Shown here one piece after another: positions 1-13,175 of a stretch of 64,000 bases of DNA (positions within the stretch are counted from its first letter, which is position 1; the number at the start of each line of letters is the position of its first letter). This DNA comes from Xiphias gladius. Lineage: Eukaryota > Chordata > Actinopteri > Istiophoriformes > Xiphiidae. The notes under the pieces are model-generated. The model searched no databases and was not told the DNA's origin. It saw only the letters and a list, made by a program, of their open reading frames with translations. The stretch covers positions 24,020,476 to 24,084,475 of the forward strand of contig NC_053409.1 of assembly GCF_016859285.1 (NCBI RefSeq), given 5' to 3'. The position numbers and the translations under genes are program-made.

Positions 1-232
1 TAGGAGCCTCGTGTCGAAATTCTCTCAGAGAACACTCGACACTTCTGAGATCAGTACTGTTATACACCTGGGAGGGGCCCAGTACGACGACCAGAGCCTC
101 ACCCTGTTTCACTGCAAAGAACTATGAAAACAACAGGATGTTGATCTGGGTCCATCTCAAGATTTTCTCCGTCACTAGTCCGACATAAAAGAGCGTTTCT
201 ACACCCTGTCCGGTCAGAGAAAGAGCGCTCAC

Positions 233-3200
233 CTGTCCATCGATGGCGCCGCTCTCCTTCATGACAGGGTAGAAGCGGGGCGTCTTGCTGGGGTCCTGGC
301 GTCCGGGGGTGCGAGGCGTTCTGGGGGTTCGGGGTTGGTGAGCGCTGGGCAACTCGGGGACTGTTGTAGGCAGAGAGCGGGCCAGCTCTGCTCCACTGTC
401 CTCTGAAGACACACAGTGTTTACCAAAATTAATGAATATATTTTTTAAAAATGATGTTCACACTACTTGATTATTGTCTACTGATTATTTTCCCATGGTT
501 ATGATTGCATAACATTCATGTGACGCTGATGTCCCAGACAGTTTGACTGATAAATTACTGCGTTTCGTATGTTTTTATAGGTATTAAACCAGGTGTGGAC
601 GGAAATCTAGACACTAGTGCACTTGATCAACAGACTGTAGCAACTGTAGCAACTGTCTTATTGTTTGTTTTGAATATATGTGCCAGGGACTCCCTGGAGG
701 GCAGTAGTGCTATCGAGTGGAATATCCTAGCAATATAAAGTAAACCGAAAAATCTAACGCATGGTTAGAACGGTTTAGAAGAGACGTTAGACGTTTAAGA
801 AGTATAAGAAGTGTGGTTAAAAGTGAGAAAAAGCGGCAGACAGGATGTTCAGCTTGTCTGAAACTAACTGCACGGCAGCTCCATCAACCCACCTGGCATG
901 GGAGGGGGTGGGATTTCCTGGCTTGGGTCAACGGGCACTTTGGGGGTGAGAGTGTCGAACTCATCTTTGCTGATGACGTTCAGCTTCTTGAAGTTCTCCA
1001 CTTCCTGCAGAAACACGTGAACAGTCAAAAAGAGTCGGAGGCAGCGGTGTAGGCTGCAAAAGTCTAAGCTAAGGCAGCAAAAACAGATGTCAAATAAATG
1101 TTAAGTCAATTATATGAATTCTTCATTAACTTATCATTCATTTATTACATTTTTGCACCAGCTTAAATCAGTTCCCTCTTTTTCAATCTAATCATTTAAT
1201 TGTCCTTTTATAACTTCTCTGACTAGCAGTTTTCACCTGTGTTGAAATATTTAGATTTTATCAGCAGCAATTCGTCAATTAATCGAATTAATTGATCTAC
1301 AGAAAGTTGATCTGCGACTATTTTGATAAAAAAAATGACTAAAACAATAAATTGATTAAGAACTAAAAAAGAAAAAGAAAAAGGATCTGTCAATTTATTT
1401 AGGGATTATGGACAGTGGGTCGGACAAACCAAGACATTTAAAAATTTAAAAACCTAAAACAGGCCTTTTCTGGCATTTTACTGATGAAACAATCAATAAG
1501 GAAAATATTCTTTCGTTGCTTCCCTAGTTTTAATTTGGGGTGTTTAGTGAAGACATAGTCGTGATGACAATATTTAAAGTCTTAAGGTTAAAAAAACTGT
1601 AGTTGTAAAACTGTAAAACTGATGTAATTTGAAACAAACTGAGATAAGAGGCATTTTAGGCAAGGTTTCGCATTCTCTCAGCTTCGTACTGCAATTGTGA
1701 GAAGAAAAAACTAAAGTATGAGACAATATAATCAACATTAGCCATCGAAGTATTCCTGCACCTCACTCAGATATCAATACATACTAATCTGACCTCTCGG
1801 GCTGTGTTACAGGCTGTTTAAACCGATAACAGCGCGGCACGGTGTTAAAAATAACTGCTATGCCAACGGCCGCAGCCACGCAGGCCTGTGTGACACACAG
1901 CAGCTGTGCAGGGTACTTTGAACTTTACACATCAGCATCAGGAGGAGGAGGAGAGAGAAAACCCCAGCTGACCTCGGTCTCTGTGTGTGCGTACGTGTGT
2001 TCAGGCGTGACATTTCCCACATGGAGACATTACTGACAACCTTTGAGCCCAGAATGAGCTGATCACGCTGAAAACTCAACGTCAACAACCAAAAGGAGAT
2101 ACTTGTTGGCATTTTGAGGATTTTCAGCCTCCGAACAGTTCGGGTGAACACTTTTGGCCTTTACGCTGTGTAAATATTATTAGTATGAATGACATTTACA
2201 CCTGAGAGCTGGCATATTGACTCATTTTCATTTCGGGGGCAAATTCTGTACTTTTTATACTAAATCACATTTTTCTGAAGGCTCTAGTTGATATTTACTT
2301 TTTCAGAGGATGAAAAAGCAGTGCAAGCAAAACATACAACAAAATATCATGAATTTGTTTGTTACGTATTTTACTATTTTAAAAAGATAAATAAAGCACC
2401 ACATGAGCCACCCCAAAAAAAATATTACTTGCACATGTAAAGATGATTAAAAAAAAATGTTTTTTAAAGTGTAAACGGTTTATTATAAGAAATATTATTC
2501 AATGGGTTTTTATAAATACATCATTTTTGCTTAATGTATACAAATGAAATGTTGGTTTTTCTTTTTTTTTTCTTTTTTTTAATGGTTAAAAATTTATTGA
2601 TGTATTTATCTATTCTTCTCTCTCCTGTTTATTTCTATACTCTGTGGCCTCGGGTAAGGGGGGAATTTTTGTGGTATCTGCTGTTTGATGAAATGGAAAG
2701 AACATCTGACAACAGAAACAGAAAAGCGTGTAAGTGAGAACAGCTTTATTGGGAATTCCTGTATGTGTGAGCACAGAGAGAAGGAGAGAAGCAAACAGAT
2801 AAAGGGCTGAAACCGGGTGACACTAGGCTGGATGCAAATACGACGCAAGGACGTCATGAATATGCTAATTGGAGTATTAGATCATCCAGCTACTTTTCTA
2901 GCAGGCTTTAGCTACATTCACTTGTAGTAGTTGTTTAAAGCGGTTTAACAACGTTTTTTCAACTACGTCCTCAGTTTAGCACACTGACCATACGCGGTCC
3001 AGCCTTACACTTGTTCAGCCGACACATGGAAACATGTCTGGTGGTGGTGAACTTGCACCTACTTGGGCACAAAAACGCATCCTAATCTCAAAACTAAAAC
3101 CTTTCATCCAATCCTCTTTCCCTGTCGGATAGAGGATAATTTCTATCAGATGGTATGTTTCATGAAAAATGCCTGAAATCCAACAAGTTTGTACAATTCA

Positions 3201-6200
3201 TTTGTGTGAGCTTTTGGGTGACATGAAGCCATTTGCACGAATCCTTCCTGAACCTACGTTGAACTTTTGTTCCAAGTTAGATGAAAGAAAAAAAGTGATG
3301 TTTTGTTCTGTTTTTCATCTCTCAGAAGCTGCTCACTGCTGACGAAAGAGATCAAAGTTCTCTGATTCAATTGCTAATTTAGTTTATGGTATAAATTTTA
3401 AAGTTATAATGGGGGATAAGAGTCTGCCGCTGTACGTGGGTCATGAAGAATCACTAAACAACACTATTTACTAAAGTTAAATAATGCTGCGTAGCCTATA
3501 GACAGTGTCTCCACACAGCGATTCCCACAGATGATGCAGCTTTTTCCAAAAAGCAGGTCCCTCGGCTCTGGAAGCAGCCGTGTTACACACATTAGTCTGG
3601 AGGCTCGTATATTGGGCAATTAATAGTAATTTATTTTTGTCCCCCTGTAGTGTGAGGTTTAACAGCTCTGTCACAAAGTCTTTATGTCAAAGTGGTAAAA
3701 GTACCAGCAGTGTTGATAACACCAGTAGACTGCAACATCTTTTTTGAGTCTTTAGGGAAAAAGGCCTTTATTATTTCTATTGGCTGACTATTTTATAAGA
3801 CTGGTTTAGAAAAAAGGAGTTGACTGATCAAATAATAATAATAATAATAATAATAATATTAATAAGAGCCCCAAGATCCATCTTTGCATCTGTGTTTTTT
3901 TTTCAGTGAATATACTATGTGCACATTTACGCTAAATGTTATGTGTAAATGTGGTTTCTTGAATTAGGGCACAATTTGTAGAACGTCCACCTTTTCTTTT
4001 TTTTTTTTAAATCAAGTATGGATGCTTACCTGTGTAATACAAAGAAAATTTAATTCCCAGGACAGATTCTGAGAAGCGTTTTTACATATAAACAATACTA
4101 GTAACTGTCTGATGTAACTCAAGCTTCATGAAGTGAGTGCAATCATTCGGCCCCATGTTTGTAAAGTCCAGGGTGAGATCTTTTAATCAGTCTCCAAGGA
4201 GGTCACTAATAAAATAAACATACATTTATTAAACAACCGTTGTCACTGCAGACTATCTGGAGAAAATATCTTCCCAGCAGTTCCCCCGCCGCCACAAATA
4301 AAAGTTTAAAGAAAGGTTTTTCAATCATTTCTCAAGCTCTGGTCAAAGGCGAAAGAACGTTTCAGTGTAACTGCGTCTGCGAAAGTTGCATCATGACTTC
4401 ACTGAAGCAAGACAGTCATAAAATTAAATATTGGGTTTTTCTGGAAATGTTTTGGTCTCAAACTGTAAAATAGGAATGAAGAGCGGTGCTACTACAGCAT
4501 CAGAGCATTGGTCTCAGCGTGCTGTGCGTATTGTCCCGGCGGCTCGGCTGCTTATTCGCTCTCTCTCTCTCTGTGTCTTCAACTGTGAACGGTGTGACCC
4601 TGCCGACCCCCCCCCCCGGCAGAGCGACTGTGGCCGGACAGAGCTGAAAAATTCAGTGGTTAACAACGCAGCGGCGGACTCAGTAACAGGAAGTGAATCA
4701 AATGTTGCCAAGGCCAAACAGCCACAGCTAATCTAGTTCACTGGCTGTGGGACAGCTGGACACTAACATTAGCTCTGAGTTTCGGTGGTTAAATACCCTC
4801 CATTTTCTCTCGGGCACACATTAGCCTCCCACTTAGTCTTAGTTAGCCAGTTATACTGGTTGGCTTTAAGGACCACCAAATAATTTAACTATTTATAGCA
4901 ACCTTCAGAGTGCAGTAATTGTAAATCAATTCAACGTCATCCTAAAAAGCTTAAAATATGTGTGTGTCTGAAAACCTTATGCTCATGTTTTCTTTCAATC
5001 CTCTGGACAAAGGAAAAAAAAAAAGAAGGTATAAAACTATTGATATTAGTTCAGAGTATTAACAAATGACGGACACACGCAGGAACTTAGAGGACCATGT
5101 CATGCCGTCACTTGTATGTACGATTGACTGTATGTGGCTGGTTTTAGGACGTGTTTTATGACTTTAAAATCATGTTATATATCAAGACTGAAAGTTCACT
5201 CTTGACCATGGAATCAGCAGCTGACAGAACAATCGCACCACAAAGGAGCGGTTGGATTGGCGCTTTCAAAAGCTTTAAATGTCGCAAACAGTCGGCCGAG
5301 AAGAAACGGAAATTTTAACATGTACAATCCCATGACAACTGGGCCAACTCCAATATGGAAAGCTCCAGAAGCACTAGACTGATCTTGTGGCCGGACCGTT
5401 TTGTCAGCCTATGTTTTATATAGATTTTATCATGTTTTATCTATGTTACGTTCAAGCCTGTGTCCTTGTAGGCATTTTATGGCTCGTCTGCTCGCTAGAC
5501 AAATTCCCCCTCTGGAACAACAAAGTTAAAGCTGAAGGAATATAAAGTTCTTATTCACCATCTCACCCAGATAAATTAGTGAGGTGAGGTCAATATTAGC
5601 TGAGCACAAAGACTGGGAGGAGGAAGAAAACAGTTAACCTAGCACCAGCAATGTCTGTCTGTGTTGTATCTGTGTATCTAAATAAAAATAACCGACAATA
5701 CTTTCATGGAAAATTGCGGTAAAAGCAGAAAATATTAGGACAGTATATTCCTTGAGGGGAGAAGACTTAAGTGAGAAACTGCCTCCAAGACCTGTTGTAA
5801 AACCCATGAAACTTGAGGATCTTGTGACATGCTAGCTGCTGCCCTTTCTGTGACTGCTGGTGGGATATAAAAGCCTGCTTTATCAGACTTGACTTGAAAC
5901 ACGTGTTGCATGTAAATTACAGTACTGGTCATCTTTTTGCTACTGTCGCTGCTCTTCTTCACCTCTCTGCGACAGATCTGCGTCATGTTCGGTTGCCTAC
6001 ACTGATGCGTTTTTAAATTAACTTCCAGCCCAAAGAGGGATTTACGTACTGAATTTAAGTTAAATCATTTGGATTTAAGCTCTCTCATTTCATGTAGCTC
6101 ATTCCTCCACAAAAGTTAGAAAACATCATGTTGCAGTCTCATAAGTTGATAAGTTGTTTTTTCAGGACACAGGGAAGATGAATCTGTCACTTCCAAATAA

Positions 6201-9200
6201 TTAAACAACCTCAAATTTTGACTATTTCTCCTGAAACCGTTTTATGATGTGAGGGTACATTTTCTGTTATATTATATACCTGGAAAACAAACAGTGTCTG
6301 AGTAAAGATGCCAAATATTTGGATATTCTAAATTGGGAGAATTTGCCAGTACGGATGAAATTCCACAAAAAAAAACAACCCATGAACTAAAAGATAAAGC
6401 CCAAACGTTGGACGCTTTCTAATCCATTATGAGTGAGTAAAAATCAAAACTTAAATTTTCTTTTTCTAATGTCCATACTTTAGACCCCCTTCTCCGTGCT
6501 TTTCTTACCTTGCTGCATTCGATCTGTTCCTCTCCCTTCCACAGGTCCTGTTCGTAGTAGTACAGCCCGTCATTGATGGCTTTGGCCAGGTCGGCAGTGA
6601 TCTTGGCTCGGGACTCGTGGTTGCCCGTCCGGTCGCCGCTGGGGTGTTTACGGAGGTAAGGAGGGGTCTGTGTGACGATGAGGATCTTGTTGACGTCTTG
6701 GTCGTCCAGCTCGTAGTCTGAGTCGTCCTCGTCGGACCAGTCGGTGAACTTGTTCTTCCTGGGCGCCATCTGCTCCATTTCCTCGTCGAATAGGAAGTCC
6801 AGCTCCTCCTGATCGGGCTCGGCCTGCGGTGGAGCCCGGTGGCTGGGAGGAGGTGCTTTGCTGTCCCCCTGGACGACACAGGGAACACACGGACCGTGCA
6901 AGAATTGCATTTAGGGCGTTTTTAAACAGTTGAACATTTAATACTGTTGCAAAATGTTACTAAAAACAAATATGAAACCCTCTGCTGACACTGCTCACTT
7001 TCCAACTCTTGACATATCATTAGTTGAAACTGCTGGCTGCAATTTCCTTCACACTGCTCTGCGATTCCAGTATTTAAAAAAAGGAGCACAATGGTGCGTT
7101 TTTGACAACGGGTCCATAAAGCATTTCAGTTTGTTGGGGGGTTTTTTCATGCTTTTAATGTGAAGCACTTCTGTTTTGAATTTGTTTGACGTAAATAAAT
7201 AATTCACTAAAGAGGGAAAATTTACTCAGCAAGTAACTGAAGACGTACTGAAAACATACTTGGCTTGCTTGTCAAATGTTTTTAAATTTAATTTACTGAA
7301 TTAATTTAAAATGTTTGATGGGAATGACATATTGACGGTAGTATGACAGAGATATTTAATTTATTTATTACAGTCTGCTGCTAATTTTGACGCCAAATAG
7401 GTTGTAAGACAGGTAGACATAAAGAGCTTTTCGGCACAAAATCTCCCATGCTGCTATTGTGTCGTACTGTTTCCTACTCTGCTATTTTGTTGGGAGTAAA
7501 TCCCTTTCTATTTTTTTTTTTGCCCAATTGTTTGTGGAATGACCGTAATACATTTCAATTTAAAGGTTTAGTTACCTGAAAGTGCGAGAATAGGAATGGC
7601 CAAGACTGCGAAACAGTCTGCTGACACTGGGACACATTACAGAGCGGCTTTGGTTGAGGCTAACCTTGTTTTTTGGGAGACCAGTCATCAGTTAACTTGG
7701 CTGTTCAGGGATGAGAGCAGCATAACCAGAAGATCCATAACGATAGGAGGCCACTGGTATTTTACCTAAAGTGCCATGATCTTTGATTTTATACTGTATG
7801 ATAGAAAAGTTTCAATCAGACTATCAATAATTACTTGCCCTTTTTCTGCAGGAAAAGCCTTTGGATGCGAGACTGCACAGCCAAAGAGGACATTGTTCCA
7901 AAAATAAAGCCTCCTATGTCGGGTACATTGAAGTAACACGATGCATTTTTACAGCTAGTAACAATATCCCATTAGTAAAGGGTCAGTTGTCATAATTTGG
8001 ACAGTGCTAGTCTCTTCCTATGACTCGACGTCTAAAACTTCGCTGTATGCTTAACTGAACATGGAGCATCGGAGGAAATTGAGGATTGGTGACTTCCTTC
8101 ACTTTACAGGTGAAGTTCAAAGGTTGAAAAATAAATATGACTGAATGAACACAGTTGACGAGGCTGAGCAAATACGGAAATCATGCGGAAAATCTATCAA
8201 ATACGGCAGTTAAGATGACACAGGAAATACATGAGAAGCAGAGGCATCAAAGGGGAGAGCGAAAGCTGAGATGGGCGACTGAGAGGAGGGACTACTCAAC
8301 TGCAGAGGAGAGGCGGTCGGGTGGGAGCGCTGGGGGAGGAGAAAAGGCGACAACGCACACGTCATCGCTGACGTGCTGCCGGTCGAAAGACGGACGAGGC
8401 AGAGGCAGAGAGACGGAGGGGTGGAGGCGAGAGGTGAACACAGATGAAGGAAGACAGAAAACAGGCAATGAGAAAACAGAAGAGCGATGATGGGATGAAA
8501 GACAGAAAAGTATGATGCTTGGACATGTTTAATTTTCGCCCACCTACATGTGTTTTGTTTTGAAATTAAAATGGTATTTGACCCCGGTCTGGTTTACTGC
8601 TGACAAGAAGATCCTGGAATTTAAAAGTACATGAAAATTTCCTCTCACACTGCCCACTCACTTCCTGAGACAATACCAGAATTCCCTGGATACTATTTGG
8701 TCCTTTCCTGCTCTCAAACTTTGTCCTTGGAGACCACCTTACACTAAAACTACAGTCAGCCTAACAATAAAAGCAACGCGGTGGCTCTGTATCATACAGG
8801 TTCCTAAACAATGTTCACAAAAACTGTTGTGTCACAACATTTGCGACCTCCTATCCTTTTTTTTAAAGTTTTATTACCTTGACTGCCAACTAACTCAATG
8901 CTAGCAGAACCTAAACAGAAAATTCCGGTTTATTACAACTTATTTTATACCTACGTCCATTACTTCCAAGGGTCATGTTAACATTGTACTCAAGGTAGAT
9001 TCTGAAATCTGGGAACATGGCAGGATCGCTTTAACAAAGTTCGACAGGACCAGAAACATCAGCAGTCAGACAATCGGACAGTTTTTCCAGATTATTAGCC
9101 ACTTTATTTAGGGCTAAAGTTTCTGATAATCCTACGTTGAACAGGAAAATTGTGTGCACACAGCTGCGAGTGTCAACGTTTGAGCAGAAGATCAGCCAGT

Positions 9201-10096
9201 AAACTTAAACAATAATTTTCGATTTCCTTCATTTTGTTTCCCAAATAAGTTCATCAAACCTGTGGGTTTGTTCTCATCCTGTCTGAGAGTCTGCCTGCTC
9301 ATGTTTCCTCACATGTGGAAACTTTGTTGCCATTTTTTTGTGACCATTTAGGTTTTGTTTCCATTGTAAGCCTCTATAGTCTATCTCCTCATTTGTACAG
9401 TCATTTCAACTGTTTTCTGATCGTTATATATTTGGCTCGTTTTGTGTTTTCTTGTTTTATTGGTACTGTTCCCAAATCTGCAACTGAAATCAACTAGAAT
9501 AATCCTTTAAAAAAGAAGAATTACAACAAAAAACACAGGTGTAGGTGAGAGAGCAAGAGTTAGGTAATAATTAGCCTGCTAGCTCCTGTGCCAAAAGCTT
9601 CATTTCAGACAGTGACATTTAGGGAACCATAGGCTTGAAAAGATGCCGAAGAATTCCTGCGGACTTTTCCCCTCCTCCATCTTCAGTACCTTTGCCTTTC
9701 CAGAGGGCTGCTTGTGACGTTTCTCCACCTGGATCCAGGCGTCAGGGTCCGAATTGGGGGCGGGGGCATCTTTTAAGGCGTCTGTGGCGGGGAGTGACTC
9801 CTTGCTGGGAGAGCCGGGCTCAGCCGAGTCCTGAGGCCCGGCAGCCTCTGGGGGAGTCTCCTTCGGAGGCGATGAAGCTGAAAGGCCAGACACGTCACAC
9901 AAACACTCCAGACAACCTTCAGCACCGCTTTGAAATCACACATCACGTTGTCAGCTCTCATTTATGTAACAAGGTGCTAAAGTCTGGAATCTCAACACTG
10001 CTTAATACTCTGCATCGTCAGACTTGATCAACAATAAATGTGGTTAGACAAAGAGGGACAGTTTATGTGAATATGGGGAAACTGGTCACAATTAGC

Positions 10097-10163
<67 letters not shown>

Positions 10164-11007
10164 TTTTTTTTCTCCCCTTGCCCTGGTATGAATTAGTAAT
10201 AAGTGTGCGCAAATTTTCACTAGATCACACTAAATCACACTAGAGCAGCCCTTGTGTACACTTATTACTAATTCATACCACTGGCATTATCAATTAATAG
10301 ATTCATGGTTTGATCTATAGCATGGCAGAATGTCAGAAGACGGTGAAAGCGAGTTCAAAACCTAAATGTATTTCATTTAATTTACAGCAATGTATCAGAG
10401 AAAAGAAGCAAATCTGGACCCTGAGAATTTTTGGTAATTTTCTTGAAAAAAAAAAAAAAAGACTAAACCTATTTACCCTTTATCAAAATTGTGGGCGAAT
10501 AATTTTCTGTCAACTGCTTGAATAATAAAAATCCTTTCAGCACTCATTGATACTTCTGGATTTATTACTTGTGTCCACAAAAAGGTATTTATTAACTAAC
10601 ACCACTGAATTACTTAATGGATAAGGCAAGCAATACTCTATATTCTTTTTATTGTCAACAAATCCCATTTTAAGATCAAAACTAACATTGGACCTGTTTC
10701 TCAGCACTTTCTGATCTCCCTACCCTGTCTGCGGTACTCTGCCGCAGACAGGGTAGGGAGATCAGAAACTGGTTCCTACTCAAGATATCAATATATGGGT
10801 CACAAATATATAGCCTCAATTTTTAAAAAAGACTCAGTATTTTCCTTAAACAGCTGATCATTGTAGATTATAGCAAACATTACTCAAACAGGAGGAAACT
10901 GTGTTTTTGTTAGGGACTGTTTTCAGCGGCGGATTAATCCGCATTCGGTGCTCTAGTGAGTATTTGGAGCAGCAGGAAGGTTTATGTGGGACTGAGTCAA
11001 AATAAAC

Positions 11008-11070
<63 letters not shown>

Positions 11071-13118
11071 CATGGTGATGAAGGAACATGTCACCCAGTG
11101 CAACAGTGTAGCTCACTGATGTGTTTTTCTAATAGTCTTTGGACAATAATGGAGAATCTATGGCACAGAGGAATAAGACGCATCAGGCTTTGGATACACA
11201 CACACACACACAATACTTGTTAGTATTCGTTGCTGGTTTTGGTCTTTTCATGGGCTTTGTTCACAACAGGTAAAACAAAGACTATCACCAGACTCGGCCT
11301 GTAATCATCACTTTGGCGGTGGACTGAGTTGAATACTGACCGGAGTTTGTGGAGTTGAGGGTCTGTCGAGGAACAAACTCAGGACAGTTGATGAGCTGAG
11401 AGAAGTCGGTTCGAGGGGAACCCACGATGGGGGGGGCAGGGATGGGCCAGCGCTCCGGGTCGGTTTTACAGCGAACCCTGTCGTCCACCAGCTCCACCTC
11501 TGTGCTGCTCTTCAGAGCCTGGAGAGCAGGATTTGTTAGCACAAGGACTAATACATTTTCCCATATCCGTGAATCGCAGGCATGGTAGCAGAACTTTTAC
11601 GCAACTGCTGGTGCAAGATATCCTGACATCTCCGTGTACGCGGGAGACTTGACACATAACCCGGAGCCAAACAGCGACACCTACATGACTAAATCAAACT
11701 GATCCCCGGTGGCAGCGCTGCAACGTAACATTAGAAACTGAGGAGTCTAATTTGAGACATTTATAGCCGCACGGCTGAACCAACCGATGGTGCGATATTA
11801 CCTCCATGATGAGGTTGACGTCGGTGGTGAGGGCTTGGACTCTGTGGAAGCCGGCGATGAGGGAGATGGGGAGGAAGCCCTGCGCGTCCATCTTTCTCCT
11901 CAGGAAGAAGTCTCGCTCCAGGTTGTGGAGGCTGAAGTAGTACTCACTGGAGAAAGACGTGTGGTATATGAAGTTCTCATCAAGATCTTTTAATTTCGCT
12001 TGATTTGAAACAACCTCCGAGAATTAGAACAACAAAAGGCCAGAATGAGAATAAATGCAGCCGCTGGTGCTAAAACAATTAGCCGGTTAACCATTTAGTC
12101 AATCTACCAAAAGTTAATCGAAGAGTTTTCATAATAAATTGATAACTTGAAGACGCACTCCACTATTTTTACACGTCAAAGTCATATTAGTAATCAGTGA
12201 TCATGTGGATGTCATCGGCGTTATCTCGGTTTGGGCTTGGAGACGACAAAAACGTTTAGCAAAAGTTTGAAATATACAGGTGTGTTTACCAGACAAGCAG
12301 GGTGTAAAGAAAGGTGCTATCAAGTTGCCTTATGGGTAGTGTAGTGTTTTTTTGGAGCTTGACACACACTTAAGACTAAAAGTCAGGATATCGCAGGCTC
12401 TGCTGTACTGATTTTGACCTTGGAAGTTTAATGCTAAACTTCTTGGAGTCATGTATCAAGCAAAAATGCCAAAAATTCTCCGGCTTGGCAGATTGGATGG
12501 GTCACAGTAGAAACACAGACAATAAATGTTGAGGGAAAGACAGCAGGGGTTCCCGTCAGGAACTGAACCGGCGACGTTGCGAGCACAGGAAAATAATTGG
12601 CCCTGAAAATAATTGTTAGAATAACTGTAATAATTGTTATCGGATTTTCAGTACCAATACTAGAAATACTAGAAATATAGACATGTTTTCCTACAAAACC
12701 CTGATTTCATTTAACAAAAGCCAAAGTAGTCAAATGTCAAATGACCGTTAACAAGGAAGCGGTGCAAGAACTTAATGGTTTAAAATTGGCACAATTTTGA
12801 GATTAGATTACAAATGGACTTGACATTCAAGACTTGAGATACTTGACAGATTCCGATACTCTGTGCTACGGACACATTTCAGTCAGGTACTGAGGTTAAT
12901 ACCCAGCCCTCGTTAGCGACAGACAGTAGCAGAAGACAAATTTATTTATGTTAGGACGTCACGATTTCTTATAAATGCTTCTCAAGCCAAAGAAAATGAA
13001 GACTCCCCTGACTAGTGCACCAAATCTGCAGACTGGAAAATCTCTGTCTATTACTTGTCACACCACTTCAAGTCACCCCTGCATGCGCGCACGTGCGCCT
13101 ACACACATGCGCGGGCGC

Positions 13119-13175
<57 letters not shown>

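Larger units (their letters stand above)
1005..6508 (-). other. larp1b: larp1b intron 11
   Basis: The longest larp1b intron in the window. It contains a diverged ATCGATTA-type repeat (about 1270-1520), a (TAA)n array (about 3826-3858) and a short CT array near 4558-4572. No additional exon or nested gene was recognised on either strand. Confidence 0.6.
9878..11340 (-). other. larp1b: larp1b intron 9, rich in hairpins and simple repeats
   Basis: Holds the (TA)n/poly(T) tract, two perfect inverted repeats and a (TG)n array described separately. No coding sequence was seen. Confidence 0.7.

Noticed and set aside
8155..8490. Plus-strand open frame of 111 codons in larp1b intron 10
   Set aside because: Low-complexity K/R/E/G composition from a purine-rich stretch; no start context, no domain and no splice partner.
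10708..10768. MicroRNA precursor
   Set aside because: The stem is perfectly paired over 27 bases with a 7 base loop and no bulges or flanking lower stem; known animal precursors are longer and imperfect.
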